Source of the DNA: Galactobacter valiniphilus
Lineage (GTDB): Bacteria; Actinomycetota; Actinomycetes; Actinomycetales; Micrococcaceae
Direction of reading: 5' to 3'
NCBI RefSeq assembly: GCF_003575975.1
Contig: NZ_QQXK01000001.1
Location: 124,001 to 188,000 of the forward strand
Length of the DNA: 64,000 nt
The notes under the pieces are model-generated. The model saw nothing but the letters and a program-made list of their open reading frames with translations. It did not search any database and was not told the DNA's origin. A program made the translations under genes and the position numbers. Shown here in pieces: positions 20,861-29,842 of the stretch. The first letter of the stretch is position 1. Each line of letters begins with the position of its first letter.

Positions 20861-22663
20861 ATGACGGCCTATCTCTTGGCCCCGCTGGCAGGCGAGGCGC
20901 TCGCCCAGCCCCGCGGCGTCGTCGTGCCCTTGGATGCCACCGGGCGCCCGACCGGCCCCGGCACACAGGCTCCGCGCGCCGAGCTCGCCTCCGTCGTGGC
21001 CGGCATCGAGGCGGCGGACCCGGCCGCCCGGTGGGTCTGGGAGGACTCGCGTTTCGCCTACCCGGAGCTCCTGGAGGCCGGTGTGGAGGTGCGCCGCTGC
21101 CACGACCTCGGCCTGACCGCTCTGCTCCTGCACGGCGCGGTCGACTACGTCCCCACGCCCGGGCTTCCGCCCCGCAAGCTCCCCGAGCTCCCCGCCGAGG
21201 CCTTGGCCACGGAACAGGACGCGCTCTTCTCCGCGCTGACCCCGGACCCGCCCACCCCGCAGGCCTTGGCCGAGGAGTACGCGGCCCAGCTCGAGGCCCT
21301 CGCAAGCGCCGGGGCCCGGGGCCGCACGCTGCACCTCTTGGCTTCCCTGGACTCGGCCGGTTCGCTCATCGCAGAGGAGATGCGCCGCGACGGCGTCCCG
21401 TGGGACCGCGCCGAACACGAGCGCCTGCTCGCCGAACGCCTGGGCCCCCGCGTTCCTCACGGCGCGCGCCCGGCCAAGCTCGCCGACCTCACCGAGGTGC
21501 TCCAGGACCTCCTGGACGCGCCCCGGCTCAACCCCGATTCCCAGCCCGAGCTCCTGCGCGCGCTGCGCGGCGCCGGGCTCGACGCGCGCAGCACCCGGCG
21601 CTGGGACCTCGAGGAACTCCACCACCCGGCCATCGAGCCGCTCCTGCGCTACAAGAAGCTCCAACGGCTCCTGACGGCCAACGGTTGGGCGTGGCTCGAC
21701 GCCTGGGTCCGCGGCACGCGCTTCCACCCCGAGTACGTCGTGGCCGGCGTGGTTACGGGGCGGTGGGCCAGCCAGGGCGGCGGCGCCATGCAGATCCCCC
21801 ACGATGTCCGCTCCGCCGTGCGCGCGGACCCCGGCCACGTCCTGGTCGTCGCCGACGCGAGCCAGCTCGAGCCCCGCGTGCTCGCCGCCATGAGCGCCGA
21901 CCACGCCCTCGCCGAGGCCGCCCGCGGGCGCGACCTCTACCAATCCATCGCCGACAAGGTCTTCGGGGGCGACCGCGAGATGGCCAAAGTCGCCATGCTC
22001 GGCGCCATGTACGGCGGCACCACGGGCCCCTCCGCAGCCATGGCCCCGCGGCTCGCCGCCGCCTACCCGCGCGCCACCGCCCTCCTGGAGGAGGCGGCGC
22101 GCACGGGCGAGCGCGGCGGCACGGTCCACACGTGGCTCGGGCGCACCTCGCCGCGTCCGGCGCCGTTCGGTGGGGGAACGGGCTCAGGCTTCGGGCCGGA
22201 CGGCCCCGGTCCGGGGGACGAGGCGCCCGACGCCGTGGGGCCGGGTTCGCGCGACACCGGCATGCAGGCGAACGCAGGGGGAAGCGGCGCGCTCGGCGGG
22301 CAGGGCAACTCCCTGTCCCCCAGCCAGGATGGCGCCCCGCGCGCGGCAGGCGACCCGGCAGCGGCGGCCCGGGCGTGGGGTCGCTTCACCCGCAACTTTG
22401 TGGTGCAGGGGACGGCCGCCGAGTGGGCCGAGTGCTGGATGGCGGACCTTCGCTCGCGGTTGCGCGCCACGGCGCCTGGCTCGCGGCAAGTGTTCTTCCT
22501 CCACGACGAGATCATGGTCCACGCCCCCGAGTCCGAGGCCGTGGACGTGGAGATCGCGCTGCGCGCCGCGGCGGACGGCGCAGCGCGCCTGATCTTCGGA
22601 GACATCCCCGTGGACTTCCCCATCTCCGTGGGGATCGCCAGGGACTACGCCACGGCCAAGTAG
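20861..22663 (+). CDS. Bifunctional 3'-5' exonuclease/DNA polymerase (family A, actinobacterial type)
   Basis: 600 residues. Polymerase motifs: GRWASQGGGAMQIPHDVRSAV, motif A VVADASQLEPRVLAAMS (~325-345), motif B-like DREMAKVAMLGAMYGG, and motif C FFLHDEIMVHAP (HDE) near 555. The N-terminal ~200 residues correspond to a weak exonuclease-like domain; the classical DEDD residues are not obvious. There is no 5'-nuclease domain, so this is distinct from full-length PolA and is presumably a repair or accessory polymerase. An unusual Gly/Pro-rich insert of ~70 residues (about 22160-22370) lies between motifs B and C. Confidence 0.85.
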   Translation: MTAYLLAPLAGEALAQPRGVVVPLDATGRPTGPGTQAPRAELASVVAGIEAADPAARWVWEDSRFAYPELLEAGVEVRRCHDLGLTALLLHGAVDYVPTPGLPPRKLPELPAEALATEQDALFSALTPDPPTPQALAEEYAAQLEALASAGARGRTLHLLASLDSAGSLIAEEMRRDGVPWDRAEHERLLAERLGPRVPHGARPAKLADLTEVLQDLLDAPRLNPDSQPELLRALRGAGLDARSTRRWDLEELHHPAIEPLLRYKKLQRLLTANGWAWLDAWVRGTRFHPEYVVAGVVTGRWASQGGGAMQIPHDVRSAVRADPGHVLVVADASQLEPRVLAAMSADHALAEAARGRDLYQSIADKVFGGDREMAKVAMLGAMYGGTTGPSAAMAPRLAAAYPRATALLEEAARTGERGGTVHTWLGRTSPRPAPFGGGTGSGFGPDGPGPGDEAPDAVGPGSRDTGMQANAGGSGALGGQGNSLSPSQDGAPRAAGDPAAAARAWGRFTRNFVVQGTAAEWAECWMADLRSRLRATAPGSRQVFFLHDEIMVHAPESEAVDVEIALRAAADGAARLIFGDIPVDFPISVGIARDYATAK

Positions 22664-22667
22664 CGGC

Positions 22668-23390
22668 TCAGTAGCCGCGCGGGCGCACGCGGTCGTGCTC
22701 GTCCCACGGCTCGCCCCAGCCGAGCTCCTCGAAGAGCCCGTCCAGGATCGCGGCGGTGAAGCCCCACAGCAGCCCGTGCTGGGTCCGGAACGCCGGCATG
22801 GTCCACTCGCGCCCCGCGCGCTCGAGCACGGTCATGCAGCGGTTCGCCGGGTCCAGCAGATCGGCCACGGGCATGCGGAAGACGGCGGCGGATTCCCCGG
22901 CGTCCACCACGCCCACCTCGCTGGGTTCGCTCCACCAGCCAAGCACTGGCGTCACGGTGAAGTTCGAGACCGTGGGCGCGAGCGGCAGCGCCCCCAGCAC
23001 CTGCACCCCGGCGGGGTCCAGCCCCGTCTCCTCGACGGCCTCGCGCAACGCGGTGGCCACGGCGTCGGCGTCCTCGGGGTCGGCTCCTCCGCCCGGGAAG
23101 GCGATCTCGCCCGCGTGGTCGCGCAGGGTGGACGCGCGGACCACGAGCAACACGTCCAGGTCCGCCGGCACGGCGGCCGAGGGGTGCTCCGCCGGGTGCC
23201 CGTCCAGGGCACCGAAGAGCACCAGCACCGAGGCGCTGCGCGCCGGCCGGTCCCCCGCGGGCGGGCGCACGCGGCGCAAGCGGGCGTAGCCGGCCTCGCG
23301 CGCCGGATCGCGCTCGTAGGCGCTCGCCAGCGCGGCGAGCTGCTCGCGCGCCGTGTTGCACGACGGCGCGGGCTCGGCCTGGGTGCTCAT
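22668..23390 (-). CDS. Nudix hydrolase, CoA pyrophosphatase (NudL/PCD1-like)
   Basis: 240 residues. The Nudix box is complete: GGGADPEDADAVATALREAVEETGL (G-x5-E-x7-R-E-x2-E-E-x-G), preceded by STLRDHAGEIAFPGG, typical of the CoA pyrophosphatase branch, and followed by LPLAPTVSNFTVTPVLGWW. Family activity: hydrolysis of CoA or related nucleotide derivatives to ADP plus 4'-phosphopantetheine; the specific substrate is inferred. ATG at 23390. Convergent with the polymerase gene four bases away and upstream-adjacent to nth, the arrangement also seen in mycobacteria. Confidence 0.88.
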   Translation of the reverse strand: MSTQAEPAPSCNTAREQLAALASAYERDPAREAGYARLRRVRPPAGDRPARSASVLVLFGALDGHPAEHPSAAVPADLDVLLVVRASTLRDHAGEIAFPGGGADPEDADAVATALREAVEETGLDPAGVQVLGALPLAPTVSNFTVTPVLGWWSEPSEVGVVDAGESAAVFRMPVADLLDPANRCMTVLERAGREWTMPAFRTQHGLLWGFTAAILDGLFEELGWGEPWDEHDRVRPRGY

Positions 23391-23493
23391 GGTGAACCTT
23401 TCGATGGGAGGCGGCCGCAGGAAGACGGCCGGTCCGCGCATCGGCGCGGGTGCGCGGCCGCCCGCCGGGGAGCGGCCAGGCGAATCGTCACGC

Positions 23494-24318
23494 CTACGGG
23501 CCGAGTGGGTAGCCCATGGCCCGTAGCTGGCGGCGCGTGTAGCCCTGGACCATGAGCCGGTGCAGGTCCTCGCGGCCCGGGGCCAGCTCGTACTTGAGCA
23601 GCGCCTCGGCGGCCTCGGGGTCGGTCTCGCCCTCGCCGAAGGAGGGGCACCACTGCGCCACGGGGCACGCCCCGCAGGCCGGCTTCTTGGCGTGGCAGAT
23701 GCGCCGGCCGTGGAAGATCAGGTGGTGCGAGAGCATCGTGTAGTCGCGCTTCTCGAAGAGCTCCCCCACCTCGGCCTCGACCTTGACCGGGTCCTCCTGG
23801 TCGGTCCAGGCGAAGCGCCGGGCGAGCCGCCCGAAGTGCGTGTCGACGGTGAGCCCTGGACGGTCGAAGGCGTTGCCGAGCACCACAAACGCGGTCTTGC
23901 GCCCCACGCCCGGCAGCGTCACGAGGTAGTCCAGGTCCTCCGGCACCTCGCCGTCCTGCTCGGTGACGAGCCGGCGCGAGAGCTCCTGGATGTTGGCGGC
24001 CTTGGTCTTGTAGAAGCCAGTGGGTCGCACGATCTCCTGCACCGCCGCGGCGGGTGCCCCGGCCAGGGAGAACGCGTCGGGGTACGCCCCGAACAGCACG
24101 GGCGTGACCTCGTTGACCTTCACATCCGTGGTCTGAGCGGAGAGCACTGTGGCGACGAGCAACTCGAAGGGGTTCTCGAAGTCCAGCTCGGCCACGACGT
24201 ACGGGTACGTCTCGCCGAGCACCTTGTCGATCTTGCGGGCGCGGCGCTTCTTGGCCAGGTGCGTCTCGTTGTCGAGGACGCGGGCGCGGCGCTGCGCTGG
24301 GGTGAGGCGAGGGGGCAT
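23494..24318 (-). CDS. nth: Endonuclease III (DNA glycosylase/AP lyase)
   Basis: 274 residues; base-excision repair of oxidised pyrimidines. Seen: LLVATVLSAQTTDVKVNEVTP, the helix-hairpin-helix LPGVGRKTAFVVLGNAF with the catalytic lysine, the essential aspartate in VDTHFGRLARR, and the 4Fe-4S loop C-x6-C-x2-C-x5-C (CHAKKPACGACPVAQWC). A C-terminal extension of ~45 residues follows the cluster. ATG at 24318 shares its A with the stop of the upstream membrane-protein gene (TGATG), so the two are coupled. Confidence 0.97.
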   Translation of the reverse strand: MPPRLTPAQRRARVLDNETHLAKKRRARKIDKVLGETYPYVVAELDFENPFELLVATVLSAQTTDVKVNEVTPVLFGAYPDAFSLAGAPAAAVQEIVRPTGFYKTKAANIQELSRRLVTEQDGEVPEDLDYLVTLPGVGRKTAFVVLGNAFDRPGLTVDTHFGRLARRFAWTDQEDPVKVEAEVGELFEKRDYTMLSHHLIFHGRRICHAKKPACGACPVAQWCPSFGEGETDPEAAEALLKYELAPGREDLHRLMVQGYTRRQLRAMGYPLGP

Positions 24319-25247
24319 CAGCCAAGTTCCAGGTCGCTCGTGTCGCGCAGCAGGCCCTCACGCCCGTCGTCGTGGCGCACCACGAGGCCCTCGGGCAGCG
24401 TGCGCACGGCGAGGAACCACTCCCCCGGTTCCACCGTGAACTCCACGGCGCCCGTGCCGCGGTTCTCGGCGGGTCGTGCGTCGGGGACGGCGAACCAGAA
24501 CGCGGCCGGCTCGGGCTCGTCCGGGGCGGCCGAGGAACCGATCACGCGGGTGTGCGGGGCGGCGGAGTGGGGCACCCGCGGCACGGCGCTGCGCGCCGGG
24601 GCCGGTGCCTCCCCCTCGGCGAACGCGCCGTCGGACGCAGCGCCGGACGCCGCGCCGGACGTGGCGCCGGACGTGGCGCCAAAGGAGGACGCGCCAGCGT
24701 CCGCCGGCCCGCCCACTCCACCACCCGACGTCGTGCCCCGGGCCCCAGACTCGCGACCGGCGGCACCGCGCCGGGCGCCAGGCGTGGACCAGCCAGCCGG
24801 CTCGGACGGGGCGATGTCGCGGCGCAGCAGCGGCACACCGGCCTGCGGCACGTAGTCGGCGCCGAAAACCGAGATCCACGAGGCACCCCAGCTGGCGACA
24901 AACAGCGCGGCGGCGCCGAGGACGGCAAAGAGCTGCGCGAAGGCGCCGGCCCCGCCGAGGCCGCCGAGCGCCACGACCAGGGCGGCGGCCGCCACGACGG
25001 CGCAGAGCTGGTCAAGGGAGAAGGAGCCGAGGTCGAGGCGGGCGCGCCCGCGCAGCCGGCGCCAGGCCACGCCGCCGGCGGCGGCCAGCGGCGCCAGCAA
25101 GCCGAGCACGATCACGGCGAAGTCGCCGCGCGTGCGGCCGAAGGAAAACAGGGAGGCGAGGGCCAGCACCACGGCGCCGGCCAGATAGGTGGTCTCGCGC
25201 GCCGTGAAAGGTCCGAGCACCGCCCGCGCGTTCGCTTGCTCACTCAT
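24318..25247 (-). CDS. Hypothetical four-helix membrane protein with Ala/Pro/Gly-rich cytoplasmic tail
   Basis: 309 residues. Residues ~15-135 form four hydrophobic helices (YLAGAVVLALASLFSFG, FAVIVLGLLAPLAAAGGV, LCAVVAAAALVVALGG, LFAVLGAAALFVASWGASW). The rest is low complexity with repeated SGAASGA/SGATSGA units, then a compact acidic end GEWFLAVRTLPEGLVVRHDDGREGLLRDTSDLELG that may be a folded domain. Function unknown; translational coupling to nth suggests co-expression but not a shared function. ATG at 25247. Confidence 0.72.
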   Translation of the reverse strand: MSEQANARAVLGPFTARETTYLAGAVVLALASLFSFGRTRGDFAVIVLGLLAPLAAAGGVAWRRLRGRARLDLGSFSLDQLCAVVAAAALVVALGGLGGAGAFAQLFAVLGAAALFVASWGASWISVFGADYVPQAGVPLLRRDIAPSEPAGWSTPGARRGAAGRESGARGTTSGGGVGGPADAGASSFGATSGATSGAASGAASDGAFAEGEAPAPARSAVPRVPHSAAPHTRVIGSSAAPDEPEPAAFWFAVPDARPAENRGTGAVEFTVEPGEWFLAVRTLPEGLVVRHDDGREGLLRDTSDLELG

Positions 25248-25401
25248 GCCGCTCCTTGGGGTAGACCTGGCCGCCTCCCGGCGGCCCGCGCAGTGGATCA
25301 GCGCGTAGCACCGTAAGGCCTAAGCCTAACGACTATGACGGGTCTAGGAGGCCCTGATGGTCACAGTGCGGACGCCTGGTGATGATCACACCACAAAGCG
25401 T

Positions 25402-25417
25402 TGTAACGTGAATCACA
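25402..25417. promoter_or_regulatory. Crp/GlxR-type operator upstream of acs
   Basis: TGTAACGTGAATCACA matches the consensus TGTGA-N6-TCACA at 9 of 10 defined positions. It lies 35 bp before the acs ATG. A Crp-family regulator gene lies 3.6 kb away and has a similar site at its own promoter. Confidence 0.6.
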
Positions 25418-25452
25418 ACGGCCCCCTTTGTGAAAGTTTGAGGAAGGACCCC

Positions 25453-27450
25453 ATGGGAGAGAACTCCACCCTGGACAACCTGCTCACCGAGCACCGCACC
25501 TTCGCGCCCTCGGCCGAGTTTGCCGCCCACGCCGTGGCTGACGCCTCGCTCTACGAGCGGGCGAGCGAGGATCGGCTCGCCTACTGGGCCGAGCGCTCCC
25601 GCGGCGCCCTGACCTGGGCCACCGATTTCACGCAGGTGCTCGACGACTCCAACGCGCCGTTCTACCGCTGGTTCGCCGACGGCAAGCTCAACGCCGCCTA
25701 CAACGCGCTCGATCGCCACGTGGAGGCCGGGAACGGCGACCGCGTCGCGCTCATCTTCGAGGGCGAGCCGGGCGACACCGCCACGTACACCTACGCCGAG
25801 CTCACCACCGCCGTGAAGCAGGCAGCCAACGCCTTCGCCGGACTGGGCGTGGGCGCGGGCGACCGTGTGGCCGTCTACCTGCCGATGGTCCCCGAGGCCG
25901 TCATCACCATGCTGGCCTGCGCCCGCCTGGGCGCCGTGCACTCCGTGGTCTTCGGCGGCTTCTCCGCCGACGCGCTGCGCAGCCGCATCGACGACGCCGA
26001 GGCCAAGCTCGTCGTCACGGCCGATGGCACGTGGCGCCGGGCCAAGCCGAGCCCGCTCAAGCCGGCCGTCGACGCCGCGCTCGAGGCCCCGGGCCACACC
26101 GTGTCCACCGTCCTGGTGGTCAAGCGCAACGCCGAGCCGACCAACTGGGTCGAGGGGCGCGATCAGTGGTGGCACGAGGTCGTCCCGAACGCCTCCCCCG
26201 AGCACGAGGCCGAGGCCTTCGAGTCGGAGCACCCGCTCTTCATCCTCTACACCTCCGGCACCACGGGAAAGCCCAAGGGCATCCTGCACACCACCGGCGG
26301 CTACCTCACACAGACCGCCGTGACCCACCACGACACCTTCGACCTCAAGCCGGAGACGGACGTCTACTGGTGCACGGCCGACGTCGGGTGGATCACCGGC
26401 CACTCCTACATCACCTACGCGCCGCTCGTGAACGGCTCCACCGTGCTGCTCTACGAGGGCACCATGGACACCCCGGATCGCGGCCGCTGGTGGGACCTCG
26501 TGCAGAGGCACAAGGTCACCATCATGTACACGGCGCCCACGGCCATCCGCACGGCCATGAAGTGGGGCCGCGAGGTCCCGGATTCCTACGATCTCTCGAC
26601 CCTGCGCGTACTGGGTTCGGTGGGTGAGCCCATCAACCCCGAGGCGTGGATGTGGTACCGCGACGTCATCGGCGCCAACGCCGGCGCCGGCACGGACGGG
26701 CAGCCCGGCCCCCGCAAGGAGAACCCGGCCCCCATCGTCGACACCTGGTGGCAGACGGAGACCGGCGCGCACATGATCGCGCCGCTCCCGGGCGTCACCG
26801 CCACGAAGCCCGGCTCGGCCCAGGTGGCCGTCCCCGGCATCACGGTGGACGTCGTGGACGAGGCCGGCGTCTCGGTCGGCAACGGCGAGGGCGGCTACCT
26901 CGTCATCCGCGACCCGTGGCCGTCCATGCTGCGCGGCATCTGGGGCGATCCGGAGCGCTTCAAGGAGACGTACTGGTCCCGTTTCGAGACCATGTACTTT
27001 GCCGGCGACGGCGCCAAGAAGGACGAGGACGGCGACATCTGGCTCTTGGGCCGCGTCGATGACGTCATGAACGTCTCCGGACACCGCCTCTCCACCACGG
27101 AGATCGAGTCCGCGCTGGTCTCCCACGACGCCGTGGCCGAGGCCGCGGTGGTGGGTGCCAAGGACGAGACGACGGGCGAGGCCGTGGTCGCGTTCGTCAT
27201 CCTGCGCGGCGCGGACGCCGAGTGGCCCGAGGACATCTCGGAGCAGCTGCGCCTGCACGTGGGCAAGGAGATCGGCCCGATCGCCAAGCCCAAGGCCGTT
27301 TTTGTGGTGCCGGAGCTGCCCAAGACCCGCTCGGGCAAGATCATGCGCCGCCTGCTCAAGGACGTCGCCGAGGGTCGCCCTGCGGGCGACGCCTCGACGC
27401 TGGCCGACACCACGGTGATGGATCAGATCGCCGCCACGATGCGCGGCTGA
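25453..27450 (+). CDS. acs: Acetyl-coenzyme A synthetase
   Basis: 665 residues; ATP-dependent activation of acetate to acetyl-CoA, cytosolic. The adenylation signature FILYTSGTTGKPKGILHTTGG is near residue 265, WCTADVGWITGHSY follows, then WWQTETG, GD/YFAGDGA..., and the C-terminal PKTRSGKIMRRLL with the catalytic lysine that is the acetylation target controlled by sirtuins and AcuC-like enzymes in other bacteria. Both enzyme types are encoded in this window (1-909 and 44889-45860). ATG at 25453 preceded by AGGAAGGA; a Crp/GlxR-like site lies upstream. Confidence 0.98.
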   Translation: MGENSTLDNLLTEHRTFAPSAEFAAHAVADASLYERASEDRLAYWAERSRGALTWATDFTQVLDDSNAPFYRWFADGKLNAAYNALDRHVEAGNGDRVALIFEGEPGDTATYTYAELTTAVKQAANAFAGLGVGAGDRVAVYLPMVPEAVITMLACARLGAVHSVVFGGFSADALRSRIDDAEAKLVVTADGTWRRAKPSPLKPAVDAALEAPGHTVSTVLVVKRNAEPTNWVEGRDQWWHEVVPNASPEHEAEAFESEHPLFILYTSGTTGKPKGILHTTGGYLTQTAVTHHDTFDLKPETDVYWCTADVGWITGHSYITYAPLVNGSTVLLYEGTMDTPDRGRWWDLVQRHKVTIMYTAPTAIRTAMKWGREVPDSYDLSTLRVLGSVGEPINPEAWMWYRDVIGANAGAGTDGQPGPRKENPAPIVDTWWQTETGAHMIAPLPGVTATKPGSAQVAVPGITVDVVDEAGVSVGNGEGGYLVIRDPWPSMLRGIWGDPERFKETYWSRFETMYFAGDGAKKDEDGDIWLLGRVDDVMNVSGHRLSTTEIESALVSHDAVAEAAVVGAKDETTGEAVVAFVILRGADAEWPEDISEQLRLHVGKEIGPIAKPKAVFVVPELPKTRSGKIMRRLLKDVAEGRPAGDASTLADTTVMDQIAATMRG

Positions 27451-27477
27451 TCCGCCTCAAGCGCACAACGCACGACG

Positions 27478-27511
27478 ACGGCGCCGGTCCCCTTGCGGGG
27501 GCCGGCGCCGT
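27478..27511 (+). terminator. Terminator after acs
   Basis: ACGGCGCCGGTCCCC, loop TTGC, GGGGGCCGGCGCCGT, followed by TTG. It also serves the convergent marP gene. Confidence 0.75.
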
Positions 27512-27572
27512 TTGCGTGGGGTCGGGTGGGGCGGCCTGGACACCGCGCGGTCGCGGGGGCGCGCCCGGCGGC

Positions 27573-28760
27573 TCAGCGGTTGGTGCAGGACCCCGTGGAG
27601 ACGGAGTCGAAGAGGGAGGACGCCTGCGCCACGGCGGGGGCGATCTCCTCGAGGCTCAGGGCGTAGCCGACGTTGTCCTCGCTCTTGGCCTTGGCGAAGA
27701 CCATGCCGGAGACGCGGCCGTCGGCGGTGAGTAGCGGCCCGCCGGAGTTGCCCTGCTGCACGTCGGCGGCGAGCTGGTAGACGCTCAGCGGGGTCGCGTC
27801 CGCGCCGTAGATGTTGGGAACGCGCAGGGTGTGCAGCGACTGCACGGCCGCGGGGGCGGCGGAGAACGGGCCGCCGGCCGGGAAGCCCATGAACACGGCC
27901 TCGGCCCCTGTCTCGAGGTCACGGCCGAGCGACAGCGGGCCGAGCTCCAGCCCGTCCACCGCCACGATCGCGACGTCGCGCACCGGATCGAAGGAGACCA
28001 CGCGGCCGGTCAGCGCGCGGCCATCGGCCGTCTCGATGACGGGCTGCTCCACGCCCTCGACGACGTGAGCGTTGGTCATGACGCGGTCCTTGGCGACAAC
28101 AAACGCCGTGCCCGTCTGGTTGACGCCGCAGGCCGCTGCCGTGCCGGTGATGCGGGCCACGGAGGCGCGCGCGCTCTTCAGCGCGTCGGTGTCCAGCTCG
28201 GCGCTGGGGACCTCGACGTCGTGCTTGGGGGCCAGCGGCACCAGGATCTCGGGCAGCGGCATGCCGGCCACGAGGGTGCGGGCCTCGCCGAGCCCACGTT
28301 CCACGGCCTCGGGCGTCAGGGCGCGGGAGGCCTGGATGACCTTTGACTGCGCGATCTGCGTGGAGAGCAGCGGCAGGCCGAGGGTGGAGAACGTGAAAGC
28401 GAGGGCGGAGATCGCAAAGCCTGCAGCGATGAGGTTGACGCCGGCGCCGCCGACGCGGCCCCACCAGCGCGGGCGGGGCATGTCCATCCAGCCGCGCACC
28501 TTGGCGGCGGCCGCCTCGCCGAGCCCGTGCCCAATCGCGAGGAACAGCACAAAGGCCACGATGAGACCAATGACACGCCAGGTGGGATCGGGAATCCAGG
28601 CGGAGACGAGGGGAATCGCAAAGAAGGAGGCGGCCGCACCGGCGAGGAAGCCGAGGATGCCGCCGAGGGCCACGAGGAAGGACTTACGCCATCCGGCCGC
28701 GGCGAAGAGGAACAGCGCCACGATCAGCACCCAGTCCAAGACGTCCAGGCCCAAAAACAC
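27573..28760 (-). CDS. marP: MarP-like membrane serine protease (CvpA domain + trypsin-like domain)
   Basis: 395 residues, the size of mycobacterial MarP. Four N-terminal hydrophobic helices (CvpA/colicin V-like, residues ~5-150) anchor a periplasmic-side chymotrypsin-fold protease: His in VMTNAHVVEG, Asp in PVRDVAIVAVDG, Ser in VQQGNSGGPLLTADG. Two cysteines (AACGV near the start of the protease and SCTNR at the very end) could form a disulfide, as in MarP where oxidation regulates activity. In mycobacteria it supports acid and oxidative stress survival; that role is inferred here. GTG at 28760 keeps the membrane start; an ATG at 28838 would add 26 non-hydrophobic residues. Confidence 0.9.
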   Translation of the reverse strand: MFLGLDVLDWVLIVALFLFAAAGWRKSFLVALGGILGFLAGAAASFFAIPLVSAWIPDPTWRVIGLIVAFVLFLAIGHGLGEAAAAKVRGWMDMPRPRWWGRVGGAGVNLIAAGFAISALAFTFSTLGLPLLSTQIAQSKVIQASRALTPEAVERGLGEARTLVAGMPLPEILVPLAPKHDVEVPSAELDTDALKSARASVARITGTAAACGVNQTGTAFVVAKDRVMTNAHVVEGVEQPVIETADGRALTGRVVSFDPVRDVAIVAVDGLELGPLSLGRDLETGAEAVFMGFPAGGPFSAAPAAVQSLHTLRVPNIYGADATPLSVYQLAADVQQGNSGGPLLTADGRVSGMVFAKAKSEDNVGYALSLEEIAPAVAQASSLFDSVSTGSCTNR

Positions 28761-28952
28761 CGGAGATTCCGACCCCTCATCCCGCCGCACCGCCGCGTGT
28801 GCGGCGGGGTTGGGCGCCAGCGGCACCCTCCCACACATCGTAACGAATCGGCCAACGCCAACGGGACGAACACGTCAAAAGAGATCACCTTGTGTCCTAC
28901 CCGCGGGGCAAGTTCGTTCACCCCGCGACATGCCCGAACGAGCATCAAATCG

Positions 28953-28968
28953 TGTGGGACGCGTCACA
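28953..28968. promoter_or_regulatory. Crp/GlxR-type operator upstream of the crp-like gene
   Basis: TGTGGGACGCGTCACA matches TGTGA-N6-TCACA at 9 of 10 positions. It is 60 bp before the regulator's ATG, in the marP-crp divergent region, and suggests autoregulation. Confidence 0.6.
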
Positions 28969-29028
28969 GGGTTGGAGCATGCGGCACAATGGGGGTAGAA
29001 CCACCGACTTTTTCCGAACAGGAGCATC

Positions 29029-29706
29029 ATGGATATTGAGGTCCTGCGGCGTGCGCCGCTCTTCGCACACCTGAGCGACGAGGCCTTCGCCGTGCTGACC
29101 GATGAGCTGACGGAGGTGGACCTCTCCCGCGGTGCGTCCGTCTTCCACGAGGGTGATCAGGGCGACCAGCTCTACGTGATCGTCTCGGGCAAGATCAAGC
29201 TCGGCCGCACCTCCCCCGACGGCCGCGAGAACCTTCTCGCCGTCCTCGGCCCCGGCGAACTCTTCGGCGAGATGGCCCTCTTCGACCCCTCGCCGCGCAA
29301 CGCCACCGCCACCGCCGTCTCCGAGACGCGCCTGGCCGGACTGCGCCACGAGAACCTGCGCAAGGCCATCCAGGCCAGCCCGGACGTGTCCCTGCAGCTG
29401 CTGCAGGCCCTGGCCCGTCGACTGCGCCGCACCAACGACTCGCTCGCGGACCTCGTCTTCTCCGACGTCCCCGGCCGCGTCGCCAAGGCCTTGCTGGACC
29501 TGGCCGACCGCTTCGGTCGCCCCACCACCGACGGCATCCTGGTGGCTCACGAGCTCACCCAGGAGGAGCTGGCCCAGCTCGTTGGCGCCTCCCGCGAGAC
29601 CGTGAACAAGGCCCTGGCCGAGTTCGTGCAGCGCGGTTGGCTGCGCCTCGAGGCCCGCGCCGTGGTCATTCTGGACCTGCAGCGCCTGCGCCAGCGCTCG
29701 CGCTGA
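29029..29706 (+). CDS. crp: Crp/Fnr family cAMP-type transcriptional regulator (GlxR/Crp)
   Basis: 225 residues. A cyclic-nucleotide-binding barrel (residues ~10-125) contains FGEMALFDPSPRNATATA, with the Glu and Arg that contact cAMP in this family. A dimerisation helix follows, then the winged helix LTQEELAQLVGASRETVNKALAEFVQRGWL (~170-200). Related GlxR/Crp proteins are global regulators of carbon and acetate metabolism in actinobacteria. Candidate sites sit upstream of this gene and of acs. ATG at 29029, AGGAGC upstream. Followed by a 24-bp perfect hairpin. Confidence 0.95.
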   Translation: MDIEVLRRAPLFAHLSDEAFAVLTDELTEVDLSRGASVFHEGDQGDQLYVIVSGKIKLGRTSPDGRENLLAVLGPGELFGEMALFDPSPRNATATAVSETRLAGLRHENLRKAIQASPDVSLQLLQALARRLRRTNDSLADLVFSDVPGRVAKALLDLADRFGRPTTDGILVAHELTQEELAQLVGASRETVNKALAEFVQRGWLRLEARAVVILDLQRLRQRSR

Positions 29707-29715
29707 CCCCAGCCA

Positions 29716-29766
29716 CACGCGAAGGAGGGCGGCACCCGGGTTCCGGGTGCCGCCCTCCTTCGCGTG
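29716..29766. terminator. 24-bp perfect hairpin after crp (bidirectional)
   Basis: Arms 29716-29739 and 29743-29766 are exact reverse complements around a 3-nt loop (core GGCGGCACCCGG). It lies 9 bp after the crp stop, between convergent genes, and has no T tract. Confidence 0.8.
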
Positions 29767-29842
29767 CGCCGTCGTGCCGTTTCCAGTGCCCGACGGCGGG
29801 TGGTGGCGTGGGTGCCTCGCGGCCGGCCCGCGGGCGGGCCGC

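Noticed and set aside
23387-24361. Frame in nth/Nudix region read as a long Arg-rich protein
   Set aside because: Shadow of nth in another frame.
25371-25396. Second Crp-like site upstream of acs (GGTGATGATCACACC)
   Set aside because: Half-sites are separated by 3 nt and not 6, so it does not fit the consensus.
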